64,000 nucleotides of DNA from Acarospora socialis (taxonomy: Eukaryota; Ascomycota; Lecanoromycetes; Acarosporales; Acarosporaceae). A program made the translations under genes and the position numbers. Below the pieces are notes generated by a model. The model had not been told where the DNA came from and made no database searches. It saw only the letters and a list, made by a program, of their open reading frames with translations. The first letter of the stretch is position 1; the number at the start of each line of letters is the position of its first letter. The stretch is from contig JAMYGW020000004.1 of assembly GCA_025617375.2 (NCBI GenBank), positions 372,001 to 436,000 on the forward strand, in the 5' to 3' direction. This document shows, one piece after another, positions 56,500 through 64,000 of the stretch.

Positions 56500-57772
56500 T
56501 TAGAACTTGTACACTTGATCCTTGCTGTACCCCAATTCCTTCAGGATGCCATCAAGCTCGCCTTGCTCTGAAGGGCTCTTCTTCACACCACTGATGGCCT
56601 TGTACATGCCCGGAGGACCACAGACGAAGATTTTGGTGTTCTCCACCTTCGGTTCTGGAAGCACTGTTTTCAGTAACTCCTTCGTGATAAACCCCTTACC
56701 CTGTGTCCATCCATCGGGTGGGTTGTCGAGGACGTAGAAAGCCCGAAACCGTTGGGGATATTCATTCTCCAAATCCTCAAACTCCCGCTTCAATAGGATG
56801 TCCTCCTCAGTTACGTTGCCAAAGACAAGAGTGACTTTCGTCTTGTCTTCTGGGTTCTTGAAGATGGCGCGAGCTAGCTGGTACATCGGCGTGATGCCGG
56901 TTCCCCCAGCGATCAAAGCAATGTGATCATGTTTGTTTGGTGTCCACGGATACTTGGGAATCGGGCCTTTGAAATCAAGACGCTGTTCGGGGTTCATGCT
57001 GTGAAGGTGCTCCGACATTGGACCATCCGGATATCTCTTGATGACGAATTCGAGATATCCTTTCGCATCTGCGAGCGCAGACAATCAGCATCGCTATTAA
57101 TTCGGCGGCCGCTGGAGATTACTCACCCTCATCGCTTGTTGGTGTGTACGGACGAATGACAGGCTTCTCCATGTTTGGTCCCTTATACTTAGTCAAAAGC
57201 GCAGCTGCACCAAACGAATCAGTGTTTGCTAATGTAAAACATGATACGTTAACTATCAACTGACATGTAATATGTAGGCCCGAGACATTGTCCTTATCCG
57301 GCAATGAGAACCGAAACTTCTTGGTATTGTGACTGACTTGCTCAACGCTCTCCAGTTTCAGGTCGACCCATCCTTGGTCACCACCGGTAAATACAGCGCT
57401 TTTGGACGTCAACGCAGGTATCGTCTTTTCCTCATCTTTTGAGGGTGGAGATTTGGCCGCTGGCGACGAAGGAGCTGTGCGGTTCGCCGAGGAAGGAGGA
57501 GCTAGACCGGTTTGACTGTAGTAGTAATATCCACCGATGCCTGCGGCGGCGGCAAGTCCTGCATATATCGCCGTCCTCGATCCGTTGCTCTGAGGAGTAT
57601 GTGGGGCATCAGTGGCATAATGGCGCAGACTCTGTATAAATCAAACATGTCAGTAAGCCTATCGTTCCATGTCCGAACTTTTACCGTGGACTGCAGAGCT
57701 TTTTCAGAAGCAAATTCTCTAGCTTACACTTCTCAGCGGCTGAGCCGACCGTAACGCTTGCCTTGCGAACAT
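56500..57772 (-). CDS. MCR1: Mitochondrial NADH-cytochrome b5 reductase
   Basis: This FAD enzyme reduces cytochrome b5 with NADH and supports ergosterol synthesis and antioxidant defence at the mitochondrial outer membrane and intermembrane space. The minus-strand model is 57772-57728, 57631-57265, 57228-57127 and 57068-56500, 360 aa. The N-terminus [15 protein letters not shown] is a mitochondrial presequence. A short membrane segment follows ([18 protein letters not shown]). FAD-binding RPYTPTSDE lies at the end of segment 3. The NADH domain shows [40 protein letters not shown] and [15 protein letters not shown]. The C-terminus is [11 protein letters not shown], as in MCR1 orthologues. The 36-nt intron (57264-57229) is very short and keeps frame if retained, adding 12 residues. 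Confidence 0.95.
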
Positions 57773-59647
57773 GATGGGTGCAATTGAGGTTGAAATGTGA
57801 GTGAGATCAATGAAGATCTTTGAAGCCGCTTACCTTACGTATGACGCACTGCACGGAGTAAAGGCTTCGGGCTCCGGACTTGTGCTAAACCCGATTTGTG
57901 AGTCGTAGATAATCTCTCAACAACATACACAATGGATGTGAACTGATGTGGTATATCTTCAGTAAGGTCACCTGGAAGGAACGTGCTTAAAATCAACTCC
58001 TCATCTTGGTCAGGCTTGGAGTGATAACGGTCCTATCTAACATATAACTCTCTTATACAGCTGGAGCCATCCTTAGGAGTGGAAGCGTGGACCAGTAGGT
58101 GTACTGTTTGAAAGGTTGACAATGGTAGGACCCAGCTTAGTAGAGGTAGGTATACCGAGTTGCTAGGAGGTCCTGACTGAATGGGGCTCTATCATGGGGT
58201 AATGCTACTTCTCGGGAGAAGCCTAGGGACAGAAGCTGCCCCGCGCTGTCAAACAACCACAAGCTGATTCATTAAATCAAGACTCAACACTAAATGGGGT
58301 GAAGGTCTTCGTCGAGAATCATAGTCGCAGAAGGAAAGTGAGATGAATAATTAGGAAGTACAAAAGCCGCCGGCTTCGCTGGGGTCGGATCCAGCTCGAG
58401 GGCAATGAAGTAAATGGGGGAGAGGAGCTGTAGAGGGACATGATTGATGAGTACTCGTACGTATATTCCTGGACAAAGAGGCGAAATACGCTTTGCAGGC
58501 GGACACCAGTGACAGCCCAGAGCCTTCTCAGTCACAGCGAGTCAAGTAATACCGCTCTCCTAGGCAGATATAGCTATCAAGAGTATGGCGATCAAGTGGG
58601 ACACATGGTGTCTTATACCTCCAAAGTCTCTACTCGGTCGAGTCCAATACGAACGGTCTCCCTTTGGATTGTGGCGTACTGCAGCGGCAGGGGCTGATGC
58701 ACTCGAGTTTCTCTGCACAGTGACAGGATAAGGCCTTTCTTAGCCTTGTTGATTAAGCGCCGGATTGCGGTGGTGGACGATTATGTAAGAATTATGGATT
58801 GATTTGGGGTTGGAGAACAGCCGCATGCATGTCCATATTCCATGACGGTATCCATCTATTCCCTACCTTGTCGAAGTCTTACCCGGGATCAAGAACCTGC
58901 CATATGAATTCTGAGACGAACAATAATATAAAACCGTCTTATTCAGAGTATGATGGAACTATACAGTAAAAACGAGCCGTAATATACCGTACCTTGAAGG
59001 CTTGAAAGCGCAGCTTCTATTGGCTGGCAGACCTTGGAAATTAACAATTAACTTAACTTGCCGACTCGGTCTAACTCAATTCAACTCACTTCACTCTACA
59101 AGCGGCTCCAGCGATTCAGCGAGAGAGAGAGAGAAAGAGAGAGAGAGAGGGAAAGACTAAGCAACCTCTACCGCAACCCGCATGGCGACCTCGTTTTCAC
59201 TTTTGTACCTGTGCCTTTTCTCACTCGAATCTCGCGTCCGACCTCACCCGCACGTGGTCTGTGGATCCGACATCTGATCAGGTCGCACATGGTCATTGTC
59301 AAGAATTTGTCCTCCTCCCATGCTCGACCGTGATCATCGAGGGCCTACCTACCTACCTCCATCGGTCGCAGCCGCATCACGCGCATTTAATCCTTGACCT
59401 TGTGCAATCTGCAAAGGTCACCGCCGTCATTAGATCTGACTCGATCAATTTGAATCGCAAGGAACTGCACCGGGTCACATTGCTGGGATCTGCTGGATTT
59501 GCGCATAATCGAGGAAAGGGCCTCCCATCATCGCGACCGACAACACCAAAGTCAACTGCTGCATACTAGAGACGTCCCGAGTTATATTGCTCTTGGCTAG
59601 TCGTGGTGGGCTTTCGACAGCCTCAGAGGGGTTTCACTTCGCCCCAC
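57773..59647. other. Intergenic region of 1.9 kb, no gene recognised
   Basis: Divergent promoter region of MCR1 and the Psr-like phosphatase. It contains a GA-rich microsatellite at 59120-59152. Small frames inside are not convincing. Confidence 0.5.
59120..59152 (+). repeat. (GA)n microsatellite with interruptions
   Basis: About 33 bp of GAGA-type repeat with an AAAG interruption and a GGG end. It lies roughly 500 bp upstream of the phosphatase start, probably in its promoter or leader. Confidence 0.85.
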
Positions 59648-61797
59648 ATGAGCGAAGAGATTCCACTGTCGCAAGGGAAGGATTTCGTTCAATCAGGAAA
59701 CAACGAGAATGAGAGGCCTTATCGTCCATCTGACTCGGTAGCGCCAGGCCAACACACGAGTTCCGGTAAGCCCCTAAGAATACCCAGGGAAGGAGATCAT
59801 GAAGATATAGGATATTCTACGGGTGCGACTGGCATAGTACTTGAACGAATAGTGCTGATGCGTTCCGCAGAGGGATCTCAGTCTCTGCAACCGGAGAAAC
59901 CAGCTGTTGGTTCGCTTGCTCGAGCTCCAACGCCCCCAACAAAGACATCACCAGCCTTTCCAGGGGACGGTGGAAGTTTCGCGAGAACTGCACCAAGTTT
60001 GCAAGCAGAAGGGCAAGCTTCCTCGTCGACCTTGGCCGCACCTGGACAATCGATGAACAAAAGATCCTTACTCAAAGTGCCGTCGCGGTCATCATCACAA
60101 CTGCAGCCCTCTCCCACCTCAACCGCATTGACTGGAGTGACGGCAAGCGACCCGGCGGGAAGCATCGATCGAAGCTCGAAGGGAAGCATGAGTGAAGGAC
60201 GACGGGCCGGCAGCATCGCGAGCAGCCACCGATCCAAGCATGGTGAGAGGGGGGGTCTTGAAGCTGTCGGTCAGGTGAAATCTGGTCCAGAGTCACAATC
60301 CGCGTCCCCACCGAAGCAAAGACGGAGAGGGCTCTCGCGCCTTTTCGCCATTTTGAATTGTTGCCGAATGCCCGAAAAAGGGACGCCTGTGGACACCGAA
60401 GACCCCTCGAGGCCTGCTAAGCCTGATACGTCGAGTCAACCCACACAAGGCCGACAGGCCATACCAGGGGGAAACCAGGTCGCCAGTGCAGCGGAGTCAA
60501 GCACCGCAGAGTCGAAAGAGCCCGTCGAGGAGAAAATGGGCGGTCCTGCGTATACCGAAACATTGACCCCTGCAGTAGAAACTCAGGCTGTCGACAACGC
60601 TGGGGTCGATACGACTGGGACTGAAAAGCCAAACTTGGATGCGGAGCCGAGAGTTATTGTGATAAGCAGTAAAGAGAATGTCGACGAGGTCACTGTTCAT
60701 CGAGATCCGCCCTTGCCGCCGTTACCCGATAATGCTGATCTTGTCCGTACGAACGACCCTGCCATCGAAGGATCGTCAAAAGTTTCAGATATTCAAGTTA
60801 TGGTGCAAGCACCTACACCAGTAATAAGTCAGTCCGAACAGGAGGCAATAGAGGACAGGACACCTCAGCAAGCGAGAAGGGATAGTGACATCGAAATGAC
60901 CGATGCACCTCCACCGGTACCTACGGTTGACGAGCCAGCTGCTCCAACCGAAAATGTTCACGATGAACCCAAAGTAGATCTACCTCCACCACCTCCACTG
61001 GCGGAGGCTAGCACTACTGTTGCTCCGGCACAGGGAACTACTGCGATCACAACGTCCAGCGAAAAGCAACAGTGGTTATTGCCACCAATACAGCCTCGCT
61101 TTCATGGCAAGAAGTGTCTGGTGTTAGATCTAGACGAAACATTGGTCCATAGTAGCTTCAAGGTACGGATCTGATTCGAACTATTGCTATTGAGTGCTGG
61201 GAACTAATGCCCTATAGATCCTCCACCAAGCCGACTTCACAATACCGGTGGAAATAGAGGGTCAGTATCATAATGTATATGTGATCAAAAGACCCGGCGT
61301 CGACCAGTTCATGAAACGCGTGGGCGAATTGTACGAAGTTGTAGTCTTCACTGCGTCTGTCTCAAAAGTAATTTTCACGAACCAACCCATATTTGTGTAC
61401 GTACCGTACTGACTGGTATCATAGTACGGTGATCCGCTGCTAGACCAGCTGGATATACATCATGTAGTCCACCATCGCCTTTTTCGAGAGAGTTGCTATA
61501 ACCATCAAGGGAACTACGTCAAGGTCCGTAGATGTCCGCTTGTAACATGGACTATTGCCTGGATTCAGACTGACTTGTAAGCAGGATCTCTCACAAGTCG
61601 GTCGAGACCTTCGAGAGACTATCATCATCGACAATTCTCCGACGTCTTACATCTTCCATCCTCAACATGCCGTCCCAATCAGCAGCTGGTTCTCTGATGC
61701 TCATGACAATGAGCTTCTCGACCTAATCCCTGTTCTTGAAGACCTTGCCGGTTCCCAAGTCCGAGACGTCAGCTTAGTCCTCGATGTCGCCTTATAA
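59648..61797 (+). CDS. Psr1/Psr2-like HAD phosphatase (SCP/FCP1 catalytic domain)
   Basis: This aspartate-based phosphatase belongs to the small CTD phosphatase group. In yeast, Psr1/2 act at the plasma membrane in sodium and general stress response. The model is 59648-61162, 61218-61367, 61425-61523 and 61585-61797, 658 aa. The first ~480 residues are disordered, rich in S/P/E. They include a cysteine-containing basic patch ([20 protein letters not shown]) that could help membrane attachment. The catalytic motif is [16 protein letters not shown], with both nucleophilic and acid/base aspartates. Next comes [20 protein letters not shown], then [20 protein letters not shown] joined across intron 2. 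After that come [20 protein letters not shown] and [20 protein letters not shown], ending [20 protein letters not shown]. Phases close at all three introns. The start is the first ATG in frame. Confidence 0.92.
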
Positions 61798-62795
61798 TTC
61801 TTCGGGAGCCAGCATCACATAGCATTATCAGCGAGCGGCGTTGTCGATACTCTTCGGATTAGATTGTACTGTTATCCATCCTAATAAGCATGGCGGCCTC
61901 CGTGACTGTATGATACTTCAGAGGCCGCCTCTGTTGCGACGCATTGGCACCATCAGCAGGGCAATGGTGGTGAGCATCTTGCGACTTGTCAGTGGGTACA
62001 GGTAGTTAGAGGGGATCGAGCATGGATTAGAAGGTTGCATCTCGTTTGGCATCCTTCAGATTGGTTACATTGACCAGCGTTTTCTGCCGTCGAGAATACC
62101 CCCTTTAGTCGTCGGTTTTTCCTCTTCTTGGGCCGTCCATGCCCATCAGCAGCTCCCGAGCGAGCCCTTTTCTTTTGTTGCATCCTCCCAGGCGTTTCGC
62201 TTCATTCACATTTGGCTAAAACCGGGGCTGGCTCTCACACTTCTGTTTCTCTGGTGGTTATTGCATCGGACAGTGCGCTTGGGAGGAAGATAAATAGCAA
62301 CCTGCAAGAGTCGGTCAGAGTAGCCTCCCCTATTGATACCATTCGACTCTTTATAGCTTAATCATCTATAATATTCCAAAGCTTCAAACAAAGGGTGCCT
62401 TCCGTTCAGGTACACAGCAAACCTTGTAACTGACTAACTGCTTGGGAGGTATTGATAGAAATATAGTATAGCGCAACTTTAGATAGCGATTCCTGTGAGA
62501 AAGCATGTGATTGGTTGTGTTCCTGAATCGGGAGGCTATCTTCGCGCATGGAGACCTCCTTGTCTTCTCAGGGGAACTTCGTGAATGCTGGTAGTGACTC
62601 AACAAATCTGGTGATAGCTCTCCATCACATGGTAGCAGCGTACGACGTAGCACGAAACCCTGACTCGCCTATGGGGGGGTAAAACTTACCTGACATCTGA
62701 AAGAACGTCACTCTTTCGATCACTCAAATCCATACAAATCTACAATGCTGTGACTCGCTTTCCCGAACAGCTGCTGCCCACCCTACCGGTTCATC
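61798..62795. other. Intergenic region of 1.0 kb, no gene recognised
   Basis: No coding frame with recognisable similarity. On the minus strand, codons around 62160-62100 are lysine/arginine-rich (KKRARS, GRPKKRKNRRLK) but stop quickly. I do not call a gene. Confidence 0.45.
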
Positions 62796-64000
62796 ATGGT
62801 CGCACCTGAAGAAGTATCATCGACGACAAATGGCTCTACCCCGCGAGACCGCAAAGGTTGGGATGGCAAGCTACGAGTAGACCGACGGCCTGTCATTACA
62901 AATCCCGAAGCTTTGTCGGATCCAGACTACTCGGACGAGGATGCACCGCCGGTAGAACAGATAGAAGCGGATGAAGGCATGTGGCCACCGCCCATCATTG
63001 GAGTTCGGGGGCGCTGACGGGCGTATTGGGCAGATCTGTTGGAGGAGTATGAGGTGGATACTGATGTAGGCCGCCATGCTGCACGTTTCCTAATGTTCGT
63101 CTGGTCCTTCTGTCTGACCAAGATTCGGCGCGTAGGAGATCGATCTTGTCCACTGCCGAATCTCGTCTATACCGGCCTTACGGCTCGATCGGTTTACAAA
63201 CGTGGAGGTACAAACGCCACCTGCAAGTCGAAGGCTTGTCCGATTCAGTGCTAATGGGCACAAATCTCAGAAACTGTGTCTGCGCCAGAACCAGATTTCC
63301 TATATCGAGTTTCCTTCGACCCTCGGCCCGTCACTCAAAGACCTCGACCTCTACGATAACCTCATTTCGCATATCAAAGGGCTTGACGCACTTACGCACA
63401 TAACCAGTCTGGATTTGAGCTTCAACAAGATCAAGCAGATAAAGAACGTCAACCATCTGACGGAGATGAAGGATTTGTACTTTGTGCAGAACAGGATCCA
63501 GAAGATCGAGGGGTTGGATGGGTTAGGGAAATTGAGAAATCTGGAGTTGGCGGCGAACAGGATAAGGGTGGGTACAGTCCCACCTCCAGCCAGCTCTCGA
63601 ATGGACGGGAGGAGTCATTGTGCTGATAAGGAGGGATAGGAGATTGAGAACCTCGACACTCTAACGAATCTCGAGGAGTTATGGCTCGGCAAGAACAAGA
63701 TCACCCAACTCAAAGTCCGCATCACCACACGGCTCCAATCCCATAAAACAAAGCCCCGCAAGCTAAACATCCATCCCAGAACATCTCCGCCCTCACGAAC
63801 CTCAAAATCCTCTCCATCCAGTCCAACCGCCTCGCCTCCATCAGCGGCCTCGACTCCCTCCTCAACCTCGAAGAACTCTACATCTCCCACAACGCGCTGA
63901 CCGCCATCTCCGGCCTCGAGCACAACCGCCACCTGCGCGTCCTCGACGTCTCCAACAACCAGATCCCGCACCTGACCGACCTGCAGCATCTGAGCCAGCT
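62796..64000 (+). CDS. sds22: SDS22, leucine-rich PP1 regulatory subunit (partial, runs off right edge)
   Basis: SDS22 binds protein phosphatase 1 in the nucleus and controls its assembly and mitotic activity. Exons are 62796-62976, 63034-63065, 63139-63207, 63271-63567, 63640-63714 and 63780 to the edge. The N-terminus is charged and disordered, ending in IEADEDLLEEYEVDTD. Next is IDLVHCRISSIPALRLDRF and a chain of 22-residue leucine-rich repeats (KLCLRQNQISYIEFP, DLDLYDNLISHIKGLDALTH, SLDLSFNKIKQIKNVNHLTE, DLYFVQNRIQKIEGLDGLGK, NLELAANRIR-EIENLDTLTN, ELWLGKNKITQLK-NISALTN). The repeats continue to the window end, so the last repeats and LRR cap are missing. The first intron (62977-63033) starts with GC, since no GT site keeps the frame. 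All other introns are GT-AG and split repeats at similar places. Confidence 0.95.

Noticed and set aside
1-64000. Retroelements, LTR pairs, reverse transcriptase or capsid-like remnants.
   Set aside because: No long direct repeats, no polymerase, integrase or capsid motifs, and no transposase motif (DDE, GIY or RT) were seen in any open frame.

Overview
The window is nuclear DNA of a filamentous ascomycete (Pezizomycotina). The evidence is short GT-AG introns of roughly 36-120 nt in nearly every gene, plus a set of genes typical of that group: white-collar photoreceptor partner, Clr2 silencing factor, MCR1, Npr2, Ngg1, a fungal urease and a GH45 endoglucanase. The class (Dothideomycetes or another) cannot be fixed from sequence reading alone. 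I found no rRNA, tRNA, CRISPR array, retroelement or virus-derived element.

Layout. 1-1.3 kb: 5' part of RAD50 (minus, leaving on the left). 1.8-3.3 kb: WC-2-type PAS/GATA factor, divergent from RAD50. 4.4-6.3 kb: MFS drug-efflux transporter. 7.1-9.5 kb: peroxisomal fatty-acid ABC half-transporter. 10.2-11.3 kb: single-pass membrane protein. 11.8-14.4 kb: Clr2 silencing factor. 15.0-16.9 kb: protein kinase. 17.4-19.2 kb: stand-alone adenylation domain of the NRPS-like type. 20.7-21.9 kb: secreted GH45 endoglucanase. 23.2-24.7 kb: HMG-box protein. 25.3-28.2 kb: urease. 28.6-29.2 kb: degenerate tandem repeat. 29.5-32.9 kb: SNM1/Artemis-type nuclease with added zinc fingers (minus). 34.6-35.6 kb: conserved acidic protein of unknown function. 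35.9-37.4 kb: NPR2 (minus). 38.2-39.5 kb: a frameshifted SDR reductase. 40.0-42.5 kb: NGG1/Ada3 (minus). 43.2-45.7 kb: PA-TM-RING ubiquitin ligase with a minisatellite inside its last intron. 45.9-46.0 kb: 31-bp inverted repeat. 46.6-47.8 kb: Golgi UPF0658 protein (minus). 49.7-51.2 kb: PP4 regulatory subunit R2. 51.4-52.6 kb: 2OG-Fe(II) oxygenase-like protein (minus). 52.9-53.9 kb: FRG1. 54.0-56.1 kb: secreted histidine-acid-phosphatase-like protein (minus). 56.5-57.8 kb: MCR1 (minus). 59.6-61.8 kb: Psr/SCP-type phosphatase. 62.8 kb to the right edge: SDS22.

The genes are mostly unrelated housekeeping functions: DNA repair, chromatin and transcription (Clr2, Ngg1, HMG), nutrient sensing (Npr2), phosphatase regulation (PP4-R2, SDS22, Psr-like), and nitrogen and carbon use (urease, GH45). 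The order looks like ordinary euchromatin and not a metabolic cluster or island. I did not find a clear undescribed multi-gene system.

The most unusual signals are several. A nuclease appears fused to C2H2 fingers. Four introns look like GC-AG introns, and AAG acceptors recur. A 33-copy 7-bp minisatellite forms most of an intron that stays open if retained. There is a near-perfect 31-bp inverted repeat and a 27-nt urease micro-exon. Exon models below are my own splice calls, checked for reading phase and for family motifs across each junction. They have no transcript support.
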